A DNA stretch of 64,000 nt from Bacillota bacterium (GTDB taxonomy: Bacteria; Bacillota; UBA4882; UBA8346), in NCBI GenBank assembly GCA_023429995.1, contig JAEZCE010000041.1:1-64000 (forward strand), written 5' to 3'. A program made the translations under genes and the position numbers. Numbering within the stretch: the first letter of the stretch is position 1; every line of letters begins with the position of its first letter. The notes below the pieces were generated by a model that saw only the letters and a program-made list of their open reading frames with translations, searched no databases and had not been told where the DNA came from. Below are positions 53,479 through 62,087 of this stretch, piece after piece.

Positions 53479-54306
53479 TTGAAAACACGAAAGTTTTTTT
53501 ACCTTTTTGGATGCATCTGCCTGATATTTTCATTTTCAGGCCTTGTCTGGGCGGCAAATCATAATTTGGGTGAGATCGAAGGGGAAAGCTATTCTTTAAT
53601 CGCAGTGAGTAATCACATGCCAACATTGTATAAAAAAGCCGCTCAGTATTGGAAATCCCTGCAAAGGGTGGAACTGGAAATCGGACATGTTGATCAATTT
53701 AAAGATGTGCCGAAACTGGGCTTAAAAAACCCGTACACCGGGAAAATTAAATTGGGTGATAAACCCGATCAAAGTTTCGGAGTGATTGTAGATATTGTAG
53801 GCGAAGAAAAAAGGTTGTATATTGATACGGATGGTGACGGCAGTTTTGCTGGTGAGAAATGGGTTCCGCTGTTGAATGAATGGTACGGTAATCAAAACTA
53901 CTGGATTATAGCTCCGGAGCCTATTCGATTGATGGTGGGATATCGAGCCAAATCGGAACGGAAATTTCCAATTGAAGTATCTGTCAGCGGCGCTTTAATT
54001 GATTCGGGATCTGCCCGGAAAGTAAAACCGTTTTTATTAATAGAGAACCGGACTTGGTTTTTAGCTAAAGTCAACGAGGATGGCGCTGAAAAATTAGTTG
54101 CAGTCATCGATCAAAATCATAATGGCTGTTTTAATGATCCCGGTGATTGGTTTGTAATTGATTATAACGATGATAGTTTTTTTACTTTGGATGAAGCTAA
54201 AAGCCGTAAAAAGGGCCTTCTCATCCAGAGTAAAAATAAACCGCTGAAGATCGATTGGGATGCCTATCCTGATATGTTGACGATCGGGAGGGGAAGTAAG
54301 CAATGA
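53479..54306 (+). CDS. Secreted protein with EF-hand-like loops
   Basis: A 275-residue exported protein, signal peptide ending near LVWAA (residue 26). Two calcium-loop-like segments are visible: DTDGDGSF at residues 116-123 and DQNHNGCFND at 210-219. They are in beta-rich sequence rather than classical helix-loop-helix. It overlaps the M16 gene by ATGA and likely belongs to the same surface complex. No family name can be given. Confidence 0.65.
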   Translation: MKTRKFFYLFGCICLIFSFSGLVWAANHNLGEIEGESYSLIAVSNHMPTLYKKAAQYWKSLQRVELEIGHVDQFKDVPKLGLKNPYTGKIKLGDKPDQSFGVIVDIVGEEKRLYIDTDGDGSFAGEKWVPLLNEWYGNQNYWIIAPEPIRLMVGYRAKSERKFPIEVSVSGALIDSGSARKVKPFLLIENRTWFLAKVNEDGAEKLVAVIDQNHNGCFNDPGDWFVIDYNDDSFFTLDEAKSRKKGLLIQSKNKPLKIDWDAYPDMLTIGRGSKQ

Positions 54307-55589
54307 GAAAACGAAATGCGTTTTGGTTGATTATGGCTTTGCTGATAGCCTTTACTTCCTGCGCTGCAGCGGGAAAACCGGCGGAAACCTTCAAAAAAGT
54401 GGTTCTTAGTAACGGTTTGACTCTAATGTATCGAGTAATGAAAGATGACCCAATGGTTTCCATGTATGCCGTTTTCCCCATTGGCATGAATACCGAGGGT
54501 CAAAAAGGAATTGCCCATTTGGTCGAGCATTTGGTTTTCCGGGGAGGCTCGGGGTTTGCCTTTAAAGATATACTGGAGGCAACCAATCGCCAAGGAGGGC
54601 AATTTAACGGCTTTACCTCTTTCTATAATACGGTATATAATTTTGTAGTGCCTAAAGATAAGTTTGATAATGCATTTCAAATTTTTAACGGCTCGATATG
54701 GCAAACGGATTTATCCGAAACCAATGTCAACTTGGAAAGGAAAATAGTGGTCCATGAATTGGATATGGATTATGCGATGCGTATACCGTACTATCCTATA
54801 TTCCATTATTTTTATGCCGAAAATTTCTATAGTAAAGAAACCGTTGATTCAATGACGGTGCAAAATATCAAAGATTTTTACCAAACATATTACCAACCCG
54901 GTAATGTAACGTATATCATAGCCGGTAATATCGATCCGAAGGTCATTATCGCCAAATTGACACAAGTTCAAAATGGTTTTGGCAAAAAGAATGCTCCCAA
55001 GGAAATTCTCAATGAATACAACCTGCCCCATCAGGATGTCATTGAGAAAAGGAATCTCTACCCTTACCAATACCAAGTTCTCATGGCTTATCAAATATTC
55101 GGCCTATCTCCGGAGGAACGCATGGTTCTTAAGATGCTATCTTATCTGTATGGCCGTGAATACAAAATCGATTACCTCAAAAATGAATCACAGGTATTTA
55201 ATGTGGTGAGCCGTACCCTGGGCAAGGAAGATTATTTTGGAATCTACTATCTGGAGTCCAGACACGCCTTTACAGAGGAAGAATATCAAAATGTGAAAAA
55301 TAATATGCTAAAGTTTATCCGGCAATTTAGAAAAGTAGATATCAGCGCGGTTCGTAAAGAATTTATCCATGCTGTTGAAAAAGAAAGGGCAAGCAGTAAT
55401 CAATCCGCAGTCGATGCCGTAGAGTATGAAGTAAGCCGTCTTACCGATCCGGACAATATAACTGTGGATTCTCTGGAAATCCTTCAAAAAATTAATAATC
55501 AAGATTTACGGCGAGTCATCGATAAATATCTATCCAGTCAGCCAACTGCATGGATCCTTGTAAAAAACAACAACGCAGGAGGTAAGTAG
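54303..55589 (+). CDS. M16 family zinc peptidase, probable lipoprotein
   Basis: A 428-residue M16B peptidase. The inverted zinc motif HxxEH is at His72-Leu-Val-Glu75-His76, and Glu152 (VVHELDMD) provides the third ligand at the family distance. The N-terminus is a signal sequence ending FTSC, a probable lipobox with Cys20. So it would act outside the membrane. The next gene is an M16 homologue without zinc ligands; the pair should form the two-half cage typical of M16B enzymes. Confidence 0.9.
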   Translation: MRKRNAFWLIMALLIAFTSCAAAGKPAETFKKVVLSNGLTLMYRVMKDDPMVSMYAVFPIGMNTEGQKGIAHLVEHLVFRGGSGFAFKDILEATNRQGGQFNGFTSFYNTVYNFVVPKDKFDNAFQIFNGSIWQTDLSETNVNLERKIVVHELDMDYAMRIPYYPIFHYFYAENFYSKETVDSMTVQNIKDFYQTYYQPGNVTYIIAGNIDPKVIIAKLTQVQNGFGKKNAPKEILNEYNLPHQDVIEKRNLYPYQYQVLMAYQIFGLSPEERMVLKMLSYLYGREYKIDYLKNESQVFNVVSRTLGKEDYFGIYYLESRHAFTEEEYQNVKNNMLKFIRQFRKVDISAVRKEFIHAVEKERASSNQSAVDAVEYEVSRLTDPDNITVDSLEILQKINNQDLRRVIDKYLSSQPTAWILVKNNNAGGK

Positions 55590-55590
55590 G

Positions 55591-56877
55591 ATGGGTAAAA
55601 AAATATTTACTACAGCGCTTATGATTTTGCTGATGCTCGTATCTTGCAATTACCCGGTCCTTGCTGAAAATCCTTCTTCGCTCCAACGGTCGACTGTGAA
55701 CGGAATGAGTGTTATTCTTCAGCGAAATCCCTCGGAAATTGTCCAAATAACATTGTTATTAAAAACGGGCAGCGGAATTGAACCTGCGGATAAAAAAGGC
55801 ATAGCTTACATTATGAATAATATTGTTTACTATATTTTAAACGATGATTCAAGAGCCATTGCCGATCCGGTCGATGTCACCACGGAACCGGATTACACCC
55901 TCATTACGATGACGACTTTGGCACGGGATGTTAAACCCACTTTGGAACGAATCAGGTATCTGTTGTCAGAGCCGATTTATAGTTATGATATTGTAGTTGA
56001 TTTGAAAGAGGCTTTCACTACCAGTCTGAAAGCTATGCTTGCCCAAACCAAAACCTATTCTGATTTTACAAAGGTTTATTATGGCGAGGGGCACCCATAT
56101 AATGATTGGCCGGATTTGGAAACCATTGGTTCCATAAGCGGCTCAGATGTTTATAAGTGGTATCGCCAAACCTATCAACCCGGCAATGCAATTTTATCCA
56201 TATCCGGCGGAGTACGCCAAAGCATGGCGGATATTGAGAAAATATTTTCCAAAATGAACAGTGAAACCGTAGACCGTCATTTAGTGATTCAACCCCTGTC
56301 CATTACCGGGGATAAGCATCTTCAACAAATTGATCCCAATGGACGGGCAACGTCTTTATGCATGGGATTCTCAGCCCCAAGAATTCAGGACCCTGAATTT
56401 CCGGCTTTTAAAGTTTTAGCTTATTATCTGGAAGACTATCAACATTATTTCGAAGAATTACGGGTTAAAGAGGGTTTATTTTATAGTGCCGGTGTGTATT
56501 ATAATTATATTGACAAACCCAAATCACCGAATATCGTTTTCATTACCATGACGGATCCCGATTCGCTGAAGATTGTGGAAACGAGAACCTTGGATGTGGT
56601 CAAAAAACTAATGAACACCGGTATTTCTCAAGAAGAAATTGATAAAGTGGTTAAAGCGATGAAAATCGAAAATGAGGCCCGGAAGTCAAGCGGGAAGGGT
56701 TTAGCGACTCGGAACGCACTGAGCCAGTATTTACAAACTCAATATGTATATGATGAGATCCTGATTCCTAAATTAGAGCAGGTAAAAACCGAAGATATTC
56801 AAAAAGCAGCTCGAAAATATTTACAGCATTATATTGAAGTATCTTATGTACCAAAAAAAGTGGAACAACCATTTTAG
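55591..56877 (+). CDS. M16 family protein without zinc ligands, lipoprotein
   Basis: A 428-residue M16 homologue, the same length as its partner. The HxxEH site is lost: the aligned sequence is Tyr73-Ile-Met-Asn76-Asn77 (GIAYIMNNIV). The C-terminal half retains RVKEGLFYSAGVYY, the substrate-binding Arg/Tyr-type segment. The signal peptide ends in LVSC, a clear lipobox with Cys19. It follows the active gene after one base. By analogy with other M16B pairs, it supplies substrate binding to the active subunit. Confidence 0.88.
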   Translation: MGKKIFTTALMILLMLVSCNYPVLAENPSSLQRSTVNGMSVILQRNPSEIVQITLLLKTGSGIEPADKKGIAYIMNNIVYYILNDDSRAIADPVDVTTEPDYTLITMTTLARDVKPTLERIRYLLSEPIYSYDIVVDLKEAFTTSLKAMLAQTKTYSDFTKVYYGEGHPYNDWPDLETIGSISGSDVYKWYRQTYQPGNAILSISGGVRQSMADIEKIFSKMNSETVDRHLVIQPLSITGDKHLQQIDPNGRATSLCMGFSAPRIQDPEFPAFKVLAYYLEDYQHYFEELRVKEGLFYSAGVYYNYIDKPKSPNIVFITMTDPDSLKIVETRTLDVVKKLMNTGISQEEIDKVVKAMKIENEARKSSGKGLATRNALSQYLQTQYVYDEILIPKLEQVKTEDIQKAARKYLQHYIEVSYVPKKVEQPF

Positions 56878-57195
56878 TGATGGCTGTATGGTTTGCCAGT
56901 CGGGGTTTATGAGATTTCGAAGGATAAAAATGCCTGAGTGCAATATACTATGGATAATTCGAAACAAAGGTCGCGAAGGATGCGGGGATTAGCAGGTTAG
57001 ATGCCCCTTGCCCTTCGGGGCCTTCTTATATTTTATTTGTCAATGAGTTGGAATAAGGTGAGTTTCAGGCCAGAAAGAAGTGAATTCTAAGTGGACATAA
57101 TAGTCAACAGGAAGCATGAAAATGATCTTGACAAAATTAGTTAACGATATTAAAATTTATATAGGTTTATATTTGAAAAGAGAAGGGATTTACGA
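56878..57195 (+). other. Intergenic region before the MarR gene
   Basis: A short GCCCC/GGGGC hairpin (57003-57021) followed by T-rich sequence is a weak terminator for the M16 unit. A SigA-type promoter TTGACA (57128-57133), 17 bases, TAAAAT (57151-57156) precedes marR; GTTAAC within the spacer could be part of an operator. No gene seen. Confidence 0.5.
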
Positions 57196-57738
57196 ATGGA
57201 ATTTGACCTGTTTCAGCGCTCTGCCAAATTATTTTGCCAAGCGATTATTTATAGGGTTTTGAAGCCGTCGTTGGATGGCATGGCAAAAGAGCAATTGACG
57301 GAAGTTCAGTTATCATGTATAAAATTTGCTGCAGTTCACGATGAGCCTTCCATTGGTGAAATCGCTAACGGTCTATCCATAAGCAATGCGGCTTCCGCAA
57401 AGTTGGTGGATCGTTTGGTCCGGAAAAAGCTGCTAACTCGGGAAGAAGATCCCGAGGATCGCCGGGTTTTGAAGATTAAGCTCACAGCGAAAGGGCAAGA
57501 ACTGTTGGCCGATATCGAAAGAATCGAAGAAATCCAATTCAAGGAGATCTTGGAGAGGATGCCTGTCAAAGAGCGAGAAGCTCTGGAAATGGGTTTGGTC
57601 AGTTTCCTCAAAGCCGCCTTGCAATCTCCGGAACAAGTGGAACAAATCTGCCTTCATTGCGGTTGGAACCATGTTATTCAATGCCCTGGAAACATCCGGT
57701 ACCGGGAATTAACAGGCAGGGATAAGTCACCCAACTAA
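57196..57738 (+). CDS. MarR-family regulator with C-terminal cysteines
   Basis: A 180-residue regulator. The winged helix is at about 35-105: LSCIKFAAVHDEPSIGEIAN, SNAASAKLVDRLVRKKLL, DPEDRRVLKIKLTAKG. The extra tail carries Cys152, Cys155 and Cys163 (CLHCGWNHVIQC), unusual for MarR. It is 23 bases before desulfoferrodoxin and likely controls it; the cysteines could bind metal or sense oxidation. Confidence 0.85.
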   Translation: MEFDLFQRSAKLFCQAIIYRVLKPSLDGMAKEQLTEVQLSCIKFAAVHDEPSIGEIANGLSISNAASAKLVDRLVRKKLLTREEDPEDRRVLKIKLTAKGQELLADIERIEEIQFKEILERMPVKEREALEMGLVSFLKAALQSPEQVEQICLHCGWNHVIQCPGNIRYRELTGRDKSPN

Positions 57739-57761
57739 TTTTCGATCGAAGGAGGAGTCAA

Positions 57762-58136
57762 ATGACGAAGAAATTGGAAATTTACAAATGTGAAGAGTGT
57801 GGGAACATTGTCGAAGTAGTGCATGAGGCCGGGGGACAGTTGGCGTGTTGCGGAGCTCCTATGAAATTAGTCACCGAAAATACCGTTGACGCTTCGAAGG
57901 AAAAACATGTGCCGGTGGTTGAAAAAACCGATGATGGTTATAAAGTAACGGTTGGCAGTGTCATTCATCCGATGGAGGAAAAACACTATATTGAATGGAT
58001 AGAATTGTTGGCGGACGGAAAGGCTTATCGGGCTTTTTTGAATCCCGGCGACCCGCCGGTGGCTACATTTTGTGTGGAAGCCAAACAAGTTTCAGCTCGT
58101 GAATACTGTAATGTCCATGGTTTGTGGAAAGCGTAA
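57762..58136 (+). CDS. dfx: Desulfoferrodoxin (superoxide reductase)
   Basis: A 124-residue two-iron superoxide reductase. Center I ligands are in KCEECGN and ACCGAPM (desulforedoxin-type). Center II ligands are in KEKHVPVVE, HPMEEKHYIEWIEL and the closing CNVHGLW. It reduces superoxide to peroxide in anaerobes. GGAGGAG precedes the ATG, and the upstream MarR gene probably regulates it. Confidence 0.96.
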   Translation: MTKKLEIYKCEECGNIVEVVHEAGGQLACCGAPMKLVTENTVDASKEKHVPVVEKTDDGYKVTVGSVIHPMEEKHYIEWIELLADGKAYRAFLNPGDPPVATFCVEAKQVSAREYCNVHGLWKA

Positions 58137-58140
58137 TCCC

Positions 58141-58187
58141 AAAAGAGGCTGTCTCATTTAACTTTCAGAGACAGCTTCTTTTTTTAT
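58141..58187 (+). terminator. Terminator after dfx
   Basis: AAAAGAGGCTGTCTC (58141-58155) pairs with GAGACAGCTTCTTTT with one G-U pair, then a T-run. The first 13 bases are identical to the end of repeat A copy 2. Confidence 0.85.
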
Positions 58188-58195
58188 GCCTTTTT

Positions 58196-58260
58196 TCACC
58201 ACAGCGATCACAGAGGTCACAGACGCTTTGTCGGCGTACTCTGTGGCTTCTGTGGTGTGA
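58196..58260. repeat. Degenerate CACCACAG...CACAGAG inverted repeat
   Basis: TCACCACAG-n4-CACAGAGGT on the left and the reverse complement TCACACCACAG-n4-CACAGAGT on the right form imperfect arms around GACGCTTTGTCGGCG. Repeats built on CACAGAG units are found in intergenic DNA of many bacteria. Open frames across it are not called. Confidence 0.6.
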
Positions 58261-58365
58261 TTGTCTTACAGAAATTACCGTTACAGGTTTGTTTTCGAAA
58301 ATAGTTGTTGTATAATAATTTTGATTCATTCATGGATGATCATTATAGACTGAGGATGGTAACGT

Positions 58366-59046
58366 ATGGGAACAATTATCAATGTAGCTGCGATTTTAAT
58401 CGGGGGAACCGTGGGACTGTTATTCAGCAAGCGCTTTCCGAAGCGGCTTTCAGAGACGGCGCTGGAGGTTATGGGATTATTTACCCTTTTGGTCGGTATA
58501 GGTATGGCCTTACAAGGTAAAGAAACCATTTTTATTTTAATAAGCCTTGCTTTAGGGGCTATGATCGGCGAAGGGATTAATATTGAAAAAAGATTGGACG
58601 AGTTTGGCATGTGGATCGAGAAACGGCTTCTGGTTAAAGAGGGAAGCCCGGCCAAAGGATTCATTTATGCCAGTTTGGTATTTTGTGTTGGTTCCATGGC
58701 GATTGTAGGGAGTATAACCGATGGTGTCAGTGGTGATTATTCTATTTTATTCACCAAGGCAATGATGGATGGAATTATTGCGATTCCATTTGCCGCCGGC
58801 ATGGGATTCGGCGTCTTGGGGTCGGCGCTTTCGATTTTAGTTTATCAAGGAAGTTTAACGTTACTTGCCAAATTGTTACAGCCAATTTTTAATCCCGGTG
58901 TGGTCCGGGAGTTGACCGCGGTTGGGGGCGTTATCGTCATGGGGATCGGGATCAATATTATGGGGCTTAAAAAGATTCGGGTCGGTAATTTCTTACCGGC
59001 ATTAATACTGATTGTGTTAATATTATCTTTAAAGGGCAGGGCTTAA
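58366..59046 (+). CDS. DUF554 membrane protein (YdfK-like)
   Basis: A 226-residue protein with about six membrane helices. TIINVAAILIGGTVGLLF, EVMGLFTLLVGIGMAL, ALGAMIGEGINIEKRLD, FCVGSMAIVGSITDGVSGDY and GVIVMGIGINIMGLKKIRVG are DUF554 features. Its transport role is unknown. GAGGATGG precedes the start. Confidence 0.92.
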   Translation: MGTIINVAAILIGGTVGLLFSKRFPKRLSETALEVMGLFTLLVGIGMALQGKETIFILISLALGAMIGEGINIEKRLDEFGMWIEKRLLVKEGSPAKGFIYASLVFCVGSMAIVGSITDGVSGDYSILFTKAMMDGIIAIPFAAGMGFGVLGSALSILVYQGSLTLLAKLLQPIFNPGVVRELTAVGGVIVMGIGINIMGLKKIRVGNFLPALILIVLILSLKGRA

Positions 59047-59101
59047 AGGAACCGTAACAAATAGTTAAAGATATTTTTACAGTAAATATTAAAATGACAA
59101 T

Positions 59102-59142
59102 AAAATGCCGAATTACTACAGGTAAGGGCATTTTATTTTTTT
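59102..59142 (+). terminator. Terminator after the DUF554 gene
   Basis: AAAATGCC (59102-59109) pairs with GGCATTTT (59127-59134), followed by a T10-rich run. Confidence 0.8.
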
Positions 59143-59248
59143 TTGTGAAATTACTTCATCACCTTTCGTGAAGCATACCGATGGCTAAATGAGTGATAGA
59201 AGCTGGATATTTCGGACTTTATTCTGAAATGAAATTTCAGGAGCGCTG

Positions 59249-59566
59249 TTGCATTTACTTATGCTTTTTGATAATATATAATCGGCGTAAAATTGTAATA
59301 TAAATCAGGGGGACGGGGTTAATTGTTTTAATGATCGTTGGATTCGACCTAATTTTTTGGTTTGTAGGTTTTGGGGTAGTCGTTGAATCACTTTATCCTG
59401 CATAATTTGGATTTTCGTTTCCCCGCCCGTTTAAACCATAGGAGGTGAAAAGCCAACCAAAAAGTTATAACAGATTTCGTAAATAGTAGAACTATTGTTA
59501 TCTTCTTGTCTGCGGAATCTGCCATTTGTCCAGCTTTATCATTAAATTATAGAAAGGAACACTAAA
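59249..59566 (+). promoter_or_regulatory. hppA promoter and long leader
   Basis: TTGCAT (59249-59254), 17 bases, TAATAT (59272-59277) is a plausible promoter. The leader is about 280 bases. GGGGGACGGGG near 59308-59318 can pair with CCCCGCCC near 59421-59428 to close a 120-base folded unit. A perfect AGGAGGTGA (59440-59448) then occurs without any start codon at the right distance, so it is an orphan ribosome-binding-like site. A hairpin ATAGT/ACTAT follows. The whole could be a riboswitch or leader-peptide control of hppA; no known class was recognised. Confidence 0.45.
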
Positions 59567-61861
59567 ATGTCAATGTCACATCTCCAGCTTTTGCCTTTTG
59601 AATTTTGGTCATTGTGGGTGGTTTTTGCAATTTCCATCATAGGGTTAGGGTACGCCTTGTTTCTTCGTGGCCAAGTCATGGCTAAAGACAAAGGCGATTC
59701 CAAAATGCAAGAGGTTTGGAATGCCATTCGCGAGGGAGCCGATGCCTATCTTGGCAGACAATTAAAGACCATTCTTCCTTTGATTGTGGTTCTTGCCGCG
59801 TTACTTTTCCTTTCCGTATATGTTGCTCCTCCTAGCGCCGAGGCTGCAGAACGTTTTCCCGGCGCTACTCCCGAACAATTAAAATTATATATCGGTCTTG
59901 GCCGTATGGTTGCCTTTATTATGGGCGCTTTCTTCTCTTTAACAGTCGGCCAATTCGGAATGCGGATGGCAGTTCAGGGTAATGTGCGTGTATCGGCTGC
60001 TGCCCGTCACAGCTTTTCCGAAGCTTTAAAAATTGCCTATCGTTCCGGGACCATTACCGGTATGCTCACCGATGGTCTCGGTTTATTCGGCGGTACCGTT
60101 ATTTTTATGTATTTCGGTATGGCAGCTCCCGATGCTTTACTCGGTTTTGGTTTTGGCGGTACTTTACTGGCATTGTTCATGAGGGTCGGCGGTGGTATTT
60201 ATACCAAAGCTGCCGATGTTGGCGCCGATTTGGTCGGTAAAGTTGAAGCCGGTATTCCGGAGGATGATCCTCGTAATGCCGCGGTTATTGCAGACCTGGT
60301 CGGAGATAACGTTGGTGATTGCGCCGGTATGGCTGCTGATATTTTTGAATCTTATGAGGTAACCATTGTCTCCGGTTTAATCCTGGGTGTGGCCTTGGTT
60401 TCCATCACTCATGAAATTAAGTGGATCATTTTTCCGTTACTCGTTCGTGGTATTGGCGTACTCTCCTCGATTATAGGTACTTACCTGGTAAAAGGGAAAG
60501 ATGATGGTACCGGGGATGCGATGGCTTCAATTAATAAAGGGTTTTATTCTTCGGCAGTTATTTCATTAATCGCCTTTGCGGTGTTGGCTCATTTCTATAT
60601 GCATGAGTGGCGCGCATTTTGGTCTGTAGGTGTTGGTATTGCATTAGCCTTGGCATTGGATGAATTGACCAAATTCTTTACCGATACTCACTATTCACCG
60701 GTTAAGGAAATTGCCGCAGCCACCAAGACTGGTTCCGCAACCTTGATTTTACGGGGTTTGGTTGTTGGTTTTGAAGCGGCAGTCTGGCAGACCATTGTTA
60801 TTGCGGTTACGATTTTAGCGGCTGTTATAATTTATTGGGGTATGGATACCATTTATGTTCTTTATGGTGTAGCGATGACTGGTATCGGTATGTTGACCCT
60901 GACCGGTAACAATGTGGCAATGGACTCCTTCGGCCCGATTGCCGATAATGCCAACGGAATCGGCGAAATGGCCGGTTTGGATGATAAAGCCCGCCAAATC
61001 ATGGCTGACCTTGATGCTGTTGGTAATACCACCAAAGCAATCACCAAAGGTGTGGCTATTGGTTCCGCGGTTATCGCGGCTGTCTCCTTGTTCGGTTCCT
61101 TCCTCACCGATGTCGGTAAGGTTCAAGCTTCGCAAGGTGTTGCTCAAAATTTATTACTCTCCACTACAGGCATTCGGATTTCTACGCCGAGTATTTTTAT
61201 CGGCATGTTAATCGGTGGAGCGATTCCCTGGCTCTTCTCATCTTTGACTATCAATTCGGTGGCTAGGGCTGCTGCTTTGATTGTTGAGGAAGTTCGCCGT
61301 CAATTCCGGATCCCCGGTTTGATGGAAGGTAAAGTACAGCCTGATTATAAACAAGCGGTGGGTATCTGTACTGCGGCCGCTCAGCGCGAATTGATTCCGT
61401 TAGCTTTGATTGGGGTAATCACCCCGATTATTATCGGAATGCTGTTGGGTGTGGAGGCTCTTGGCGGTTTCTTGGCGGGAGTTATTCTCTCCGGGCAGTT
61501 ATTGGCGGTATTTATGTCTACGTCGGGTGGAGCTTGGGATAATGCTAAAAAGACCATTGAAGACGGTCTATTCGGTGGAAAAGGTTCCGAAGCTCATAAA
61601 GCAGCCGTTGTCGGCGATACCATCGGTGATCCTTTAAAGGATACTGCAGGTCCTGCCTTAAACCCGATGATTAAAGTGATTAATATGGTGTCGCTGCTTG
61701 CGGCTCCGGTTTTGATTGTCAGTGAGATTCACAATAAGGGAGTATTATCCACCGGTACAATCATTACCAGTATTGTATTGGCTGCGATTGTGGTGGGCGC
61801 CATTGTTTATTCCAAACTTGGCGGTTTCGGCAAAAAGCAAGATAGTGCGGCTAAGTTCTAA
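59567..61861 (+). CDS. hppA: Membrane-bound pyrophosphatase, K+-independent type
   Basis: A 764-residue integral membrane pyrophosphatase with about 16 helices that couples pyrophosphate hydrolysis to ion pumping. The substrate site shows DVGADLVGKVE, DDPRNAAVIADLVGDNVGDC and, late, GDTIGDPLKDTAGPALNPMIK. Lys490 in GNTTKAITKG marks the K+-independent subgroup, in which Lys replaces the Ala of K+-dependent enzymes. This subgroup pumps H+ in characterised cases. A long leader precedes the gene, and AGAAAGGAAC lies before the ATG. Confidence 0.95.
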   Translation: MSMSHLQLLPFEFWSLWVVFAISIIGLGYALFLRGQVMAKDKGDSKMQEVWNAIREGADAYLGRQLKTILPLIVVLAALLFLSVYVAPPSAEAAERFPGATPEQLKLYIGLGRMVAFIMGAFFSLTVGQFGMRMAVQGNVRVSAAARHSFSEALKIAYRSGTITGMLTDGLGLFGGTVIFMYFGMAAPDALLGFGFGGTLLALFMRVGGGIYTKAADVGADLVGKVEAGIPEDDPRNAAVIADLVGDNVGDCAGMAADIFESYEVTIVSGLILGVALVSITHEIKWIIFPLLVRGIGVLSSIIGTYLVKGKDDGTGDAMASINKGFYSSAVISLIAFAVLAHFYMHEWRAFWSVGVGIALALALDELTKFFTDTHYSPVKEIAAATKTGSATLILRGLVVGFEAAVWQTIVIAVTILAAVIIYWGMDTIYVLYGVAMTGIGMLTLTGNNVAMDSFGPIADNANGIGEMAGLDDKARQIMADLDAVGNTTKAITKGVAIGSAVIAAVSLFGSFLTDVGKVQASQGVAQNLLLSTTGIRISTPSIFIGMLIGGAIPWLFSSLTINSVARAAALIVEEVRRQFRIPGLMEGKVQPDYKQAVGICTAAAQRELIPLALIGVITPIIIGMLLGVEALGGFLAGVILSGQLLAVFMSTSGGAWDNAKKTIEDGLFGGKGSEAHKAAVVGDTIGDPLKDTAGPALNPMIKVINMVSLLAAPVLIVSEIHNKGVLSTGTIITSIVLAAIVVGAIVYSKLGGFGKKQDSAAKF

Positions 61862-61892
61862 GACCAGCCCTTTCTTGTCGATTGATTGAAAG

Positions 61893-62019
61893 AAAAGAGG
61901 CTGTCCCAAAAGTAAATTTTTTCGATAAAGAAATACAATATATTAAAATCAACATATCCGGTGAAGGGATATATTGTATTTTTTATTGATTTTGAATTGC
62001 TTTTTCGACAGCCTCTTTT
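61893..62019 (+). repeat. 127-bp MITE-like repeat, family A copy 2
   Basis: Perfect 13-bp terminal inverted repeats AAAAGAGGCTGTC (61893-61905) and GACAGCCTCTTTT (62007-62019) enclose AAATACAATATAT and ATATATTGTATTT blocks. It is the same element as 346-459 in the opposite orientation. It may also terminate hppA transcription. Confidence 0.8.
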
Positions 62020-62087
62020 TATCTGATAATATTCATATGGATTCGAAGAAATCATAATAAAAGTATCTTGGTTTTTCGGAGGCAAGT

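Noticed and set aside
58124..58315. 63-codon open frame after desulfoferrodoxin
   Set aside because: It translates the terminator and the CACAGAG repeat; product is repeat-derived.
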